DNA of 64,000 nucleotides from Ahaetulla prasina (Eukaryota; Chordata; Lepidosauria; Squamata; Colubridae). The notes below the pieces were generated by a model that was not told where the DNA came from, searched no databases, and saw nothing but the letters and a program-made list of their open reading frames with translations. A program made the position numbers and the translations under genes. Below, in pieces: positions 1-10,204 of this stretch; the first letter of the stretch is position 1; each line of letters starts with the position of its first letter. The DNA lies in assembly GCF_028640845.1 (NCBI RefSeq), contig NC_080543.1:3645459-3709458 (forward strand). Direction: 5' to 3'.

Positions 1-395
1 CCGGAGCGAAGCTCTAATTTCTGCATTCTGGAACAAGCCCTAGAAAAACTGGTTTTGAGGATCTTACGGCCTCCAACCGAGATGATGTAGGCGTGAAATG
101 GGTCACCTCAACTCTGGGATTACCTGAAAACTTATCCGGCCCAGCCCAGTGTTCGGAATTGTAATTGTGGAGCAATTAATTCTAGAGTACAGGGAAAGAG
201 GAAAATTTGTTTTTGGCATCGTGAAGGCTAAAACATTCCAACTTCGAAGAATAAAGCCAGCTAAAAATAGCATCTCTTCTGGTTTTTTTTTTTTTTTTAC
301 CGAGTTGCCATCCTAAAACCGGTATCAAGACCTTTACTAAGCAATCACAGGGTGTTATTCCATCCTGGAAATTATTTTGCTTAGGATCTACATGA
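1..395. other. Unannotated 5' edge, no gene seen
   Basis: No coding signal, RNA gene or recognisable repeat is visible apart from a poly-T run near 283-298. Confidence 0.5.
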
Positions 396-2579
396 TTAAT
401 TTTTCAACCTTGCTGCTTTAAGATGGGTGGACTTCAACTCCCAGAATTCCCCAGGCAGCATAGTTGCCTGGGGAATTCTGGGAGCTGAAGTCCACCAGTG
501 TTAAACTGGCCAAGTTGAAAAACAATGATGTATATGAGACGTCTCCCATCTTGACCACTTTAAGACTTGTGGACTTCAACTCCCAGAATTCCCTAGCTGG
601 CCATGGTTGCTGGCTGGGGAATTCTGGGAGCTGAAGTCCACCCGTCTTAAACTGGCCAAGGTTGAAAAACAATGATGTATATGAGACGTCCCCCATCTTG
701 ACCACTTTAAGACTTGTAGACTTCAACTCCCAGAATTCCCCAGCTGGCCATGGTTGCTGGCTGGGGAATTCTGGGAGCTGAAGTCCACCTGTCTTAAACT
801 GGCCAAGGTTGAAAAACAATGATGTATATGAGACGTCTCCCATCTTGACCACTTTAAGACTTGTAGACCTCAACTCCCAGAATTCCCTAGCTGGACATGG
901 CTGCTGGCTGGGGAATTCTGGGAGCTGAAGTCCACCTGTCTTAAACTGGCCAAGGTTGAAAAACAATAATGTATATGAGACGTCTCCCATCTTGACCACT
1001 TTAAGACTTGTGGACTTCAACTCCCAGAATTCACTAGCTGGACATGGCTGCTGCCTGGGGAATTCTGGGAGATGAAGTCCACCCGTCTTAAACTGGCCAA
1101 GGTTGAAAAACAATGATGTATATGAGACGTCTCCCATCTTGACCACTGTAAGACCTGTGGACTTCAACTCCCAGAATTCCCTAGCTGGACATGGCTGCTG
1201 CCTGGGGAATTCTGGGAGATGAAGTCCACCGGTCTTAAACTGGCCAAGGTTGAAAAACAATGATGTATATGAGACGTCTCCCATCTTGACCACTTTAAGA
1301 CTTGTGGACTTCAACTCCCAGAATTCCCTAGCTGGCCATGGCTGCTGGCTGGGGAATTCTGGGAGCTGAAGTCCACCCGTCTTAAACTGGCCAAGATTGA
1401 AAAACAATGATGTATATGAGACGTCTCCCATCTTGACCACTGTAAGACCTGTGGACTTCAACTCCCAGAATTCACTAGCTGGACATGGCTGCTGCCTGGG
1501 GAATTCTGGGAGATGAAGTCCACCGGTCTTAAACTGGCCAAGGTTGAAAAACAATGATGTATATGAGACGTTTCCCATCTTGACCACTTTAAGACTTGTG
1601 GACCTCAACTCCCAGAATTCCCTAGCTGGACATGGCTGCTGGCTGGGGAATTCTGGGAGCTGAAGTCCACCCGTCTTAAACTGGCCAAGGTTGAAAAACA
1701 ATGATGTATATGAGACGTCTCCCATCTTGACCACTTTAAGACTTGTGGACTTCAACTCCCAGAATTCACTAGCTGGACATGGCTGCTGCCTGGGAATTCT
1801 GGGAGATGAATCCACCCGTCTAAACTGGCCAAGGTTGAAAAACAATGATGTATATGAGACGTCTCCCATCTTGACCACTGTAAGACCTGTGGACTTCAAC
1901 TCCCAGAATTCCTAGCTGGACATGGCTGCTGCCTGGGAATTCTGGGAGATGAAGTCCACCGATCTAAACTGGCCAAGGTTGAAAAACAATGATGTATATG
2001 AGACGTCTCCCATCTTGACCACTTTAAGACTTGTGGACTTCAACTCCCAGGATTCCCTAGCTGGGCATGGGTGCTGGCTGGGGAATTCTGGGGGGTGGAG
2101 TCCACCCGGCCTAAACTGGCCAAGATTGAAAAACAATGATGTATATGAGACGTCTCCCATCTTGACCACTGTAAGACCTGTGGACTTCAACTCCCAGAAT
2201 TCACTAGCTGGACATGGCTGCTGCCTGGGGAATTCTGGGAGATGAAGTCCACCGGTCTTAAACTGGCCAAGGTTGAAAAACAATGATGTATATGAGACGT
2301 TTCCCATCTTGACCACTTTAAGACTTGTGGACCTCAACTCCCAGAATTCCCTAGCTGGACATGGCTGCTGGCTGGGGAATTCTGGGAGCTGAAGTCCACC
2401 CGTCTTAAACTGGCCAAGGTTGAAAAACAATGATGTATATGAGACGTCTCCCATCTTGACCACTTTAAGACTTGTGGACTTCAACTCCCAGAATTCCCTA
2501 GCTGGACATAGCTGCTGGCTGAGGAATTATGGGAGCTGAAGTCCACAAGTCTTAATGTCGTCATGTTTGAAAACCCCTG
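396..2579. repeat. 147-bp satellite array built from a hAT-like MITE
   Basis: The anchor AGACGTCTCC (or a one-base variant) occurs at 537, 684, 831, 978, 1125, 1272, 1419, 1566, 1713, 1857, 2001, 2148, 2295 and 2442. The period is 147 bp, with two units of 144 bp. Each unit contains a fold-back whose arms read GACTTGTGGACTTCAACTCCC and its complement, separated by a CTAGCTGG loop, plus a spacer of about 25 bp. The arms match the single-copy hAT-like MITEs elsewhere in the window (3323-3444, 59803-59925), so the unit is a tandemly amplified MITE. A degenerate MITE terminus remains at the right edge (ACCCCTG at about 2578) and possibly at the left. Units 978-1712 and 1713-2441 form two copies of a five-unit higher-order repeat. 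The long open frames across the array exist only because 147 and 144 are multiples of three. Confidence 0.95.
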
Positions 2580-2715
2580 ATCTATATTAGGCTTATGGTA
2601 CCAGGATGAGGCGTCTCTTATTTTTCTCGAGCATTTTAAGGTCTCTGTTTCTCCGTAGAGAGCAATAGGATGCGGATTTTCTTTGATTCCCCTAAAAAAA
2701 AAAAAAAATCAAATT

Positions 2716-2973
2716 TCAGATGTTTGACAAGTGATTTATATTTATGACGGTTGCAATGTCCTGGGGTCACGTGATCCCCTTTTGTGACTTCTTGACAAAC
2801 AAAGACAAGGGGGAAGCTAGATGCACCAACACAGCCGTGTTGCTAACTGAACAACAGCCGTGATTCGCTTAACAACGCTGGCAAGGAAGGTCACAGGATG
2901 GGGCAAAGCTCGCTTAGCAACCGTCTTGCTTAATAAAAAGAAATGTTGGATTCCGTTGTGCTCGTAAGTCAAG
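2716..2973 (-). mobile_element. pogo-like palindromic MITE, partial
   Basis: It contains family landmarks such as ATTTATGACGGTTGCA, GTCACGTGATCCCCTTTTG and the terminal CGTAAGTCAAG, in reverse order relative to the + copies. The left terminus is missing. Codes for nothing. Confidence 0.75.
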
Positions 2974-3205
2974 TTATAAAGTTAGGAAGCGGCTCGGCTT
3001 CTAGAACTGGTTAAAAACAAAACTATTTAAGAGGATCTTAGATTTATTGGTGTTGCCATCCGGGGAAGACCCGGAGAAAAAAACAGCTGGAGCTTCCATC
3101 ACACGGTCTCAGCTGCCGTTGGGACTTTGGGAATCCCAAAAATGGAGCAAAATGTCTTTTCATAACCCCAAAAGTACGCATGCTTGCTCGTGCTTTTGCA
3201 TAAAT

Positions 3206-3480
3206 CAAAGAGGGAAGCAACTTAGAAATAAAGAGAAATTTCCTGACAGTGAGAACAATTAACCAGTGGAACAGCTTGCCACCAGAAGTTGTGGGTGCTC
3301 CGTCACTGGAGGTTTTCCAAAACAGGGGTCTCCAACCTTGGCAACTTTAAGGCTTGTGGACTTCAACTCCCAGAATTTGCTGGCTGAGGAACTCTGGGAG
3401 TTGAAGTCCACAAGCCTTAAAGTTGCCAAGGTTGGAGACCCCTGTTCCAAAAGACACTGGAGATCTACAGGGAATCCTCG
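3206..3480 (+). mobile_element. CR1 LINE 3' fragment split by a MITE
   Basis: The text around 3206-3322 (GAGAAATTTCCTGACAGTGAG, then the TTGCCACCAGAAGTTGTGGG block) is the CR1 3' coding end and 3' UTR. It is interrupted at 3323 by a hAT MITE and resumes after 3452 with GACACTGGAGA. Confidence 0.8.
3323..3444. mobile_element. hAT-like MITE with perfect 8-bp target duplication
   Basis: The termini are CAGGGGTCTCCAACCTTGG and its complement, and the inner arms are self-complementary around a GAATT-rich centre. The flanks are TTCCAAAA at 3315-3322 and TTCCAAAA at 3445-3452, an exact 8-bp target-site duplication as in the hAT superfamily. The element is inserted in a CR1 fragment. Confidence 0.93.
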
Positions 3481-4360
3481 AATTATGACCACAAGTGAGC
3501 CCAAAAATTTCGGTTGCTAAGCAAAACATTTGCTAAGTGAGTCTCACCCCACTTTACGGCCTTTCTTGCCGCCGTTGCTAAATGAATCGTTGCAGCTGTT
3601 AAGATAGTAACACGGTTGTTAAGCGAATCTGGCTCCCCCAGTAACTTTGCCGGTCAGAAGGTGGTGAAAGGGGATCACGTGATCCTTGGGACACTAAAAC
3701 CGTGTTCTGTCCCCGCTTCGCCTCCGTCCAAGCGATGGCTTAATTAGCCAGCACTATCAGCTCTGGCAGCAAAATAGCGAGCGTCTGCCAAGTGTCTCTG
3801 TTATCTCCCTTGATGCCGATGAGTCAACAAACAGTACTTCAGCTCTAGTCAAGCAGTTGATTTGCCTGCTACGAAGAGGCACAGCAGCCCTTGCTGCTTT
3901 TATATCCTGTGGGGTGTGGCTCCATGACTCAGCACTTCCTAGGCCTGCCCCACCCCTGCTTCTGTTGTTCCCGCCTCTCCTGCCTATGAAACCTAGGATC
4001 CAGCCAGGCCTGATTGCCATCAGCTGGGTCTGGAGATGTGTCCTTGCGGGGAGGGGGGGAAGAGTCAGGGGATGGAGGCCTTGTTATCTCCTCCACCTGG
4101 CCTGCCTCTGAATCCTGGAGCTGAGCCAGGGAAGCCGGTGCTCCCGAGGTAACTCCTGACGGTCCTTCCCCCTCACTTTCCAAGTCACTTTCTGGCAGGA
4201 GGGCCAGCTTGAGGGGTGCAGACAAATATAAATATGAGTCGGTTGCCAAGCGCCTGAATTTTAATCACGTCACCAAGGAGATGCTGCACATGTATGGCAA
4301 AATGGCCATAGGTCACTTTTTTCAGTACCGTTGTAACGTGCGTAAGTCGAGGACTACCTG
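3468..4360 (+). mobile_element. pogo-like palindromic MITE interrupted by a solo LTR
   Basis: The left part runs 3468-3702 from CAGGGAATCCTCG after a TA. The right part runs about 4228-4360 and ends GTAAGTCGAGGACTACCTG. Together they give one full-length element of about 370 bp. The LTR at 3703-4227 lies between AACCG and ATAAATATGAGTC, which are contiguous in intact copies. Confidence 0.85.
3703..4227 (-). mobile_element. Solo LTR, copy 1 of family shared with 37.56 kb
   Basis: Begins TGTTCTGTCC and ends near GCAGACAAAT, and is near-colinear with 37564-38080. On the minus strand there is a TATA-like GATATAAAAGCAGC near 3890-3910. Upstream of it an open frame encodes an acidic Ser/Glu/Pro-rich stretch followed by a basic RQERREQQKQ-type tail. 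No internal gag/pol is present, so this is read as a solo LTR of a gypsy-like or endogenous-retrovirus-like element. The target duplication is not clear here. Confidence 0.7.
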
Positions 4361-4370
4361 TGTTTGAGTG

Positions 4371-4480
4371 AGATGGCATACAGGGACTCCTGCCTCAGAT
4401 GGTATACAGGGACTCCTGCCTCAGGGGGGTTAGACTAGAAGACCTCAGGGGTCCCTTCCAGCCCTAGGATTCTATTTCTA
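4371..4480 (+). mobile_element. CR1 3' end
   Basis: Contains GACTCCTGCCTCAG twice (a small internal duplication), TTAGACTAGAAGACCTC and TCCCTTCCAGCCCTAGGATT, the standard CR1 3' UTR terminus. Confidence 0.8.
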
Positions 4481-4981
4481 TAATATTCTGGTTTTATTTT
4501 AATTTTTTGTTTCCACTTTCCACAATCAGAGAAAAGCAAACTTTACAAAACTTTCGTGCCTTCTTCACACGTTCCACACAACTGGGAAAAAAAAAATATC
4601 CTAGTTGATGGAGAAACTTTGTCAAAGTTCTTAGAAAAAAGGCATGCAAAGTGAAGGAAGGAATTCCAACCCTGGATAATTGGTACATCCTGAAGGGCTT
4701 GATTTTCTTTCTTGGCCAACGAATCGAAGACCGGGGGGGGGGAGGGGTGTTTCCAAGACAGCAAGAAATAGGAAAAAGTGTGAGAAAAAAAGAAAATTCT
4801 TTGCAATAATGAGCGCAAAACTAATGGGCTGGGGGAGAAGCCTGCAGAAGTGGAAGTGATTGTGTGAACATCGTTGTTTCTTCAAAGAAAAGAGAAGTAG
4901 TGGTTCCTTTTGTGCTCGCGGTTTAAATAATTGCGGTTTGAAAGATTCTTCTCACGTCCTGAATTACCCGCTGGATAAACA
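4481..4981. other. Unique-looking flank, nothing recognised
   Basis: Mostly A/T-rich sequence with homopolymer runs. I see no splice-flanked open frame or repeat family here. Confidence 0.4.
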
Positions 4982-5315
4982 CAGGTAACTCTTGACTTAC
5001 AACAGTTCGTTTAGTGAACTGTTACGACGTCACTGAAAGGAGTGACTTATGACCGTTTTTCACACTTATGACCGTTGCGGCATCCCCCGTGGTCACGTGA
5101 TCAAAATTCAGACACTTGTCAACTGACTCGTATTTATGACGGACGCAGTGTCCCCCAGATCACGCGATCCCTCTTTTGCGACCATCTGACAAGCAATGGG
5201 GAAGCCAGATTCACTTAACGACCGTGTGACGTAACTTCACAAACGCGGTGATTCACTTAGCAACTAAAAAAGGTTGTAATACGTGGCAAAACTCACTTAA
5301 CATTTAACAGAATTG
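4982..5315 (-). mobile_element. pogo-like palindromic MITE, right end truncated
   Basis: Starts CAGGTAACTCTTGACTTAC and carries TATTTATGACGG and GATCACGCGATCCC. The distal terminus is lost at the junction with the CR1 copy that follows. Confidence 0.8.
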
Positions 5316-5329
5316 CAACGCAATCAAAA

Positions 5330-5640
5330 CTGAATGCCGCAAGGAAGAGGGAGTCGGGCTGTTCTCCAAAGCCCCTGAAGGCAGGACAAGAAGCAACGGG
5401 TGGAAATTAATCAAGGAGAGAAGCAACTTAGAATTTAAGGAGAAATTTCCTAACAGTGAGGACAATTAACCAGCGGAAGGTCTTGTCTCCAGAAGTTGTG
5501 GGTGTTCCATCACTGGAAGTTTTCGAGAAGAAACTGGACAGCCATTTATCTGGGATGGTATAAGGTCTCCTGCTTGAGCAGCTGGTTGGACTAGAAGACC
5601 TCCAAAATCCCTTCCAACTGTAGGGTTCTGTTCTGATCTA
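5330..5640 (+). mobile_element. CR1 3' end
   Basis: Encodes remnants of the CR1 C-terminus and 3' UTR (AAGCAACTTAGAATTTAAGG, TTGGACTAGAAGACCTCC, CCCTTCCAACTG) and runs directly into an (ATTCT)n tract. This is the LINE-tail/microsatellite junction known in snakes. Confidence 0.85.
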
Positions 5641-5775
5641 TTCTGCATTTTCTATTCTATTCTATTCTATTCCATTCCATTCCATTCTTCTTTCTGCCTC
5701 TATTCTGTTCTATTCTATTCTATTCTATTCTATTCTATTCTATTCCATTCCATTCCATTCCACTCCACTCCACTC
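5641..5775 (+). repeat. (TTCTA)n/(TTCCA)n microsatellite
   Basis: Pentanucleotide tract seeded at the 3' end of the CR1 copy. TTCTA units shift to TTCCA and CACTC variants along its length. Confidence 0.9.
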
Positions 5776-5790
5776 AAATCCAGCCCAAAA

Positions 5791-6655
5791 GAATAGAATT
5801 TTATTGGCCAAGTGTGGTTGGACACACAAGGAATTTGCCTTGGTGCAGATGCTCTCAGTGTACATAAAAGAAAAGATACCTTCATCAAGGTACAACATTT
5901 ACAACACAATTGATGGTCAATATATCAATATAAATCATAAGGATTGCCAGCAACAAAGTTAGTCATACAGTCATAAGAATAGAATAGAATAGAATAGAAT
6001 AGAATAGAATAGAATAGAATAGAATAGAATAGAATAGAATAGAATAGAATAGAATTTTTTATTGGCCAAGTGTGATTGGACACACAAGGAATTTGTCTTG
6101 GTGCAGATGCTCTCAGTGTACATAAAAGAAAAAGATACCTTCATCAAGGTACAACATTTACAACACAATTGATGGTCAATATATGATATTATGATGGTTT
6201 ATATCAATATAAATCATAAGGATTGCCAGCAACAAGTTATAGTCATACAGTCATAAGTGGAAGGAGATGGGTGATGGGAACTATGAGAAGATTAATAGTA
6301 GTGCAGATTCAGTAAATAGTTTGACAGTGTTGATGGAATTATTTGTTTAGCAGAGTGATGGCCTTCGGGAAAAAACTGTTCTTGTGTCTAGTTGTTCTGG
6401 AGTGCAGTGCTCTATAGCGTCGTTTTGAGGGTAGGAGTTGAAACAGTTTATGTCCAGGATGTGAGGGATTTGCAAATATTTTCACGGCCCTCTTCTTGAT
6501 TCATGCAGTATACAGGTCCTTAATGGAAGGCAGGTTGGTAGCAATTATTTTTTCTGCAGTTCTAATGATCCTCTGAAGTCTGTGTTTTTCTTGTTGGGTT
6601 GCAGAACCGAACCAGACAGTTATAGAGGTGCAAATGACAGACTCAATAAAAAAGA
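5791..6655 (-). mobile_element. Two tandem LINE 3' ends separated by (AATAG)n
   Basis: The same LINE 3' end (TTTTATTGGCCAAGTGTG, then ACACAAGGAATTTG, then CTCTCAGTGTACATAAAAG) starts at about 5798 and again at about 6057. An (AATAG)n tract lies between them at 5978-6052. The second copy is longer. Its minus strand keeps remnants of a reverse-transcriptase C-terminus similar to the 50.2-kb copy. The lineage is an L2/CR1-group LINE, and I do not assign a family. Confidence 0.8.
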
Positions 6656-7060
6656 ACGTTGACTGCAAGGGTTAATCCAACCTGACATCGCAGGGTGCTT
6701 GTGCAAATAAAAATACTTCCTAGAAGAAGGTCTAAAACAAACACGGTCAATAAATAAACCTTTTGCAGAAAAGGAGGCAATTAAAAATTGATATTGCTTC
6801 TTTGACGTCCGCAGGCAGAAACGTTAAATAAATACAAAGGAGGAGCGTGGCTCTACATCCAAAACCTTTTGCTCAAGCTGCAAAGTTGTGCCACAACCAT
6901 TTTTGTGCAATTTTTTTATTATTATTATTATCAAAGTTTGTGGAAGGAGCCGGGTGATTACGCTTTTTCCTGCTTAAATGGCAGCAGTGGTGCTTCAGGA
7001 ACTTCAAAGGAGTAACTTAGAGCAGTGTTGTTTTTTGTTTTTTTTAACTTTGGCGCTTTT
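6656..7060. other. Unclassified sequence
   Basis: No gene or clear repeat family. A short (TTA)n tract lies near 6924-6945. Confidence 0.4.
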
Positions 7061-7062
7061 AA

Positions 7063-7160
7063 GAAGTTTGGACTTCAACTCCCAGAATTCCACAGCCAGC
7101 CCTTGTAGACTGGAGAATTCTGGGAGCTGAAGTACACACCTCTTAAAGGGGCTGAGACTC
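7063..7160. mobile_element. Degenerate hAT-like MITE fold-back
   Basis: Arms TTTGGACTTCAACTCCCAGA and the diverged complement at 7113-7137 are self-complementary. The termini are too eroded to define. Confidence 0.6.
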
Positions 7161-7177
7161 GGAACACTGCCTTAGAG

Positions 7178-7268
7178 CAGGGGTCTCCAACCTTGGCAAC
7201 TTTAAGACTTGTGGACTTCAACTCCCAGAGTTCCTCAGCCTTAAAGTTGCCAAGGTTGGAGACCCCTG
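7178..7268. mobile_element. hAT-like MITE, internally shortened
   Basis: Complete TIRs CAGGGGTCTCCAACCTTGG / complement. The flanks CCTTAGAG (7170-7177) and TTTTAGAG (7269-7276) match at 6 of 8 positions. The central loop is deleted relative to other copies. Confidence 0.85.
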
Positions 7269-7339
7269 TTTTAGAGCACTGCAAATGAATGTGGTACTTT
7301 AATATCAACTGACAAATATCCCATCAAAGTTCTTTATAG

Positions 7340-8297
7340 TTTTATAAGGTGGGGGTCAAGTCGAGAGGCTTAAAAACGGTCACTGTGAGTGGAATCTTAA
7401 GAGTCCTAGTGGACGAGCACTTAAACGTGAGCCAGCCGTGTGTGGCAGCAGCCCCAAAAAAAGCCAATACGATCCTGGGTTGTATAAACAGAGGCATAGA
7501 ATCAGAATCGCGTGAAGGATTAGTACCGTTTTATAAAGCCTTAGTAAGGCCAGACCTGCAATTCGGCATCCAGTTTTGGTCCTCCCATTACAGAAAAGAT
7601 GTTGAGGCTTTGGAAAAAGTGCAGAGAAGAGCAACGAAGAGGATTAAAGGCCTGGAGAATAAAACATAGGAAGAACGGTTGCAGGATTTGGGTTTGGCTA
7701 GTCTGGAGAAAAGATTCCAGTATTTGAAGGGCTGCCAACAAAGAAGAGGGGGGGGGGTGTCAATCTATTCCCCAAACCACCTGAAGGCAGAACAAGAAAC
7801 AATGGATGGAAATTTATCATAACATAACATAACATAATAACAGAGTTGGAAGGGACCTTGGAGGCCTTCTAGTCCAACCCCCTGCCCAGGCAGGAAACCT
7901 TACACCATCTCAGTCAGATGGTTATCCAACATTTTCTTAAAAATTTCCAGTGTCATTCACAACTTCTGCAGGCAAGTCGTTCCACTTATTGATTGTTCTC
8001 ACTGTCAGGAAATTTCTCCTTAGTTCTAAGTTGCTTCTCTCCTTGGTTAGTTTCCACCCATTGCTTCTTGTCCTGCCCTCAGGTGCTTTGGAGAATAGCT
8101 TGACTCCCTCTTCTTTGTGGCAGCCCCTGAGATACTGGATATCAATATCAAGGAGAGAAGTAACCAGGAATTAAGGAGAAACTTCCTGACAGTGAGGACA
8201 ATTAACCAGTGGAACAGCTTGCCACCAGAAGTTGTGGGTGCTCCAACACTGGAGGCTTTTAAGGAAGAGACTGGACAACCATTTGTCTAGGGAAGGG
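7340..8297 (+). pseudogene. CR1 LINE reverse-transcriptase C-terminus and 3' UTR, broken
   Basis: The segment 7349-7669 encodes the CR1 RT thumb region: [10 protein letters not shown], then a 'PDLQFGIQFW' variant of the family's HLEYC-FWSP block, then VQRRATKRIKGLE. It then meets a stop and a poly-G frameshift near 7750. An antisense CR1 copy (about 7815-8143) splits the reading frame. The host copy resumes at TATCAAGGAGAG and ends before the LINE 3' terminus. Confidence 0.88.
7815..8143 (-). mobile_element. Antisense CR1 3' end inserted in CR1
   Basis: On the + strand it reads GAGTTGGAAGGGACCTTGG, then TCTAGTCCAACCCCCTG, then TGTCAGGAAATTTCTCC, so it is a CR1 3' end in reverse. Its (CATAA)n tail is at 7817-7840. 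It is 5'-truncated, as usual for LINE insertions. Confidence 0.88.
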
Positions 8298-8661
8298 GTC
8301 TGCAAACTTTGTACGGAGGTGAACAAGCAAAGGCTTCTCGGATTCTTTGTTTGATGTCAACGCTTAGGGATTTGGCACCCTTGTCAGAATTTCCTCGAAT
8401 TGCACGATGAGCTATTTGCTGATGGTGCAATAAATATTATTGTGTCTTGGAAAAGCCTGTCTCTCTGTGTGTGTATTATTCGTGGGATTAAGGAGTGGAG
8501 GAGCCATGCAAAAGTGGCATTTCCCAGCTTACAGTTTAAGATTAAGCCCGGTATCTGTTCCCATTAGCTCAGGGGTCTGCGAACTTGGCTCTTTTAAGAC
8601 TTGTGGACTTCAACTCCCAGAGTTTTGAACTCTGAGATTTGAAGTCCACAAGTCTTAAAAG

Positions 8662-8954
8662 AGCCTCTGGTGGCTCAACAGGTTAATGCAGTCTGTTATT
8701 AACAGCAGCTGCTTGCAATTACTGCAGGTTCAAGTCCCACCAGGCCCAAGGTTGACTCAGCCTTCCATCCTTTATAAGGTAGGTAAAATGAGGACCCAGA
8801 TTGTTGGGGGCAATAAAAGTTGACTTTGTATATAATATACAAATGGATGAAGACTATTGCTTAACACAGTGTAACCCTAACCCTAACCCTAACCCTAACC
8901 CTAACCCTGAGTCTTCGGAGAAGGGTGGGATATAAATGCAAATATAAAAAAAAA
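8662..8954 (+). mobile_element. tRNA-derived SINE with LINE-like tail, carrying telomeric repeats
   Basis: The A-box-like TGGCTCAACAGG and B-box-like GGTTCAAGTCC are followed by a body ending CCCTGAGTCTTCGGAGAAGG and an A-rich tail. That tail resembles the 3' end of the L2-like LINE at 9-10 kb. In other copies the sequence before CCCTGAG reads GTAAGCCG. Here it is replaced by six perfect TAACCC units (8872-8907). Confidence 0.88.
8872..8908 (+). repeat. Interstitial telomeric tract (TAACCC)6
   Basis: Six uninterrupted copies of TAACCC plus one T lie exactly inside the SINE tail. The vertebrate telomere repeat is TTAGGG, read here on the minus strand. Confidence 0.95.
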
Positions 8955-9074
8955 GTTTGCAGACCTCTGCGTTAGCTGAGCAATATCCCTTCGGTTCCAG
9001 CTGGCCTGCTCTCTGGGTGTGTCAATGGGCAGGATCAGGGTTGGAATCCTCTCAATGAATGGGCAAGGCTGTTC

Positions 9075-10111
9075 GTGGAAATGAAATTGAAAGATGAAGT
9101 TGTTGAAGTGCTGTCCCGGTGTTTGGAAGCCGTACGGGTCTGGATGGGGAGAAACAGGCTCAAGCTTAATCCCTCCAAGACGGAGTGGCTGTGGATGCCG
9201 GCATCCCGATTCAGTCAGCTGCAGCCGCAGCTGGCTGTTGGAGGCAGTGTGGCCCCAAAGGATAGGGTGCGCAACTTAGGTGTCCTCCTGGATGATCGGC
9301 TGTCGTTTGAAGATCATCTGACGGCCGTCTCCAGGAGGGCCTTCCACCAGGTTCGCCTGGTTCGGCAGTTGCGCCCCTTCCTTGATCGAGATGCCTTATG
9401 CACAGTCACTCATGCGCTCGTTACCTCTCGCTTGGATTACTGTAATGCTCTCTACATGGGGCTCCCCTTGAAGTGCACTCGGAGGCTCCAGTTAGTCCAG
9501 AATGCAGCTGCGCGGGTGATAGAGGAGCTACTCGTAGCTCCCATGTAACACCGCTCCTCGCAGACTGCACTGGCTACCTGTGGCCTTCGAGTGCACTTTA
9601 AGGTGTTGATTCTGACCTTTAAAGCGCTCCATGGCTTAGGACCTGGGTACTTACGGGACCGCCTGCTGTTACCACATGCCTCCCACCGACCCGTACGCTC
9701 CCATAGAGAGGGACTTCTCAGGGTGCCGTCCGCCAAACAATGTCGGCTGGCGGCCCCCCGGGGAAGGGCCTTCTCTGTGGGGGGTCCCACTCTGGAGCAG
9801 GCTTCCCCAGGTCTACGTCAAATACCTGACCTTCGGACATTCCGTCGCGAACTAAAGACACATCTCTTTATTCGCGCGGGGCTGGCCTAAATTGGATTTT
9901 TAATGGGAAATTTTATTAATTTTTAAACGGGGTTTTTAGTTTATGGTAATTTAATTTCAGGCTAATTTTAAATAAGTTTTTTAAATGATATTTTAACTTG
10001 TATATTTGTATTGCTGGTTTTATCTTGCCTGTACACCGCCCTGAGTCCTTCGGGAGAAGGGCGGTATAAAAATCAAATAAAATAAATAAATAAATAAATA
10101 AATAAATAAAA
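9075..10111 (+). pseudogene. L2-like LINE reverse-transcriptase fragment, 3' UTR and tail
   Basis: 9075-9548 encodes the RT distal palm/thumb region: LNPSKTEWLW, then VRNLGVLLDDRLSF, then SRLDYCNALYMGLP, then LQLVQNAAARVIE. A frameshift or small deletion near 9545 moves the rest to another frame (9591-9890, containing GLGPGYLRDRLL, RPVRSHREGLLRV and RAFSVGGPT). The 3' UTR ends in a short hairpin (CCGCCCTGAGTCC / GAGAAGGGCGGT) and an (AAAT)n tail at 10075-10111. No endonuclease or upstream RT motifs are present, so the copy is 5'-truncated. A more intact sister copy lies at 60707-61498. Confidence 0.9.
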
Positions 10112-10204
10112 TTATTCCACAGGCCCAGCGGGAGAGCATGAGATAGCAAGCTAGGAGTTATATACTGGCTATCAGTATATAGAGAGAAAACACAACTCCC
10201 TTCT

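Larger units (their letters stand above)
8570..8969. mobile_element. hAT-like MITE containing a SINE
   Basis: The left TIR CAGGGGTCTGCGAACTTGG starts at 8570 and the right TIR GTTTGCAGACCTCTG ends at 8969. The target duplications are CATTAGCT (8562-8569) and CGTTAGCT (8970-8977), 7 of 8 identical. The right arm is split by the SINE at about 8662-8954. Confidence 0.88.

Noticed and set aside
418..2579. CRISPR-like array
   Set aside because: The regular repeats are long contiguous units of a MITE-derived satellite with no unique spacers, in a vertebrate genome.
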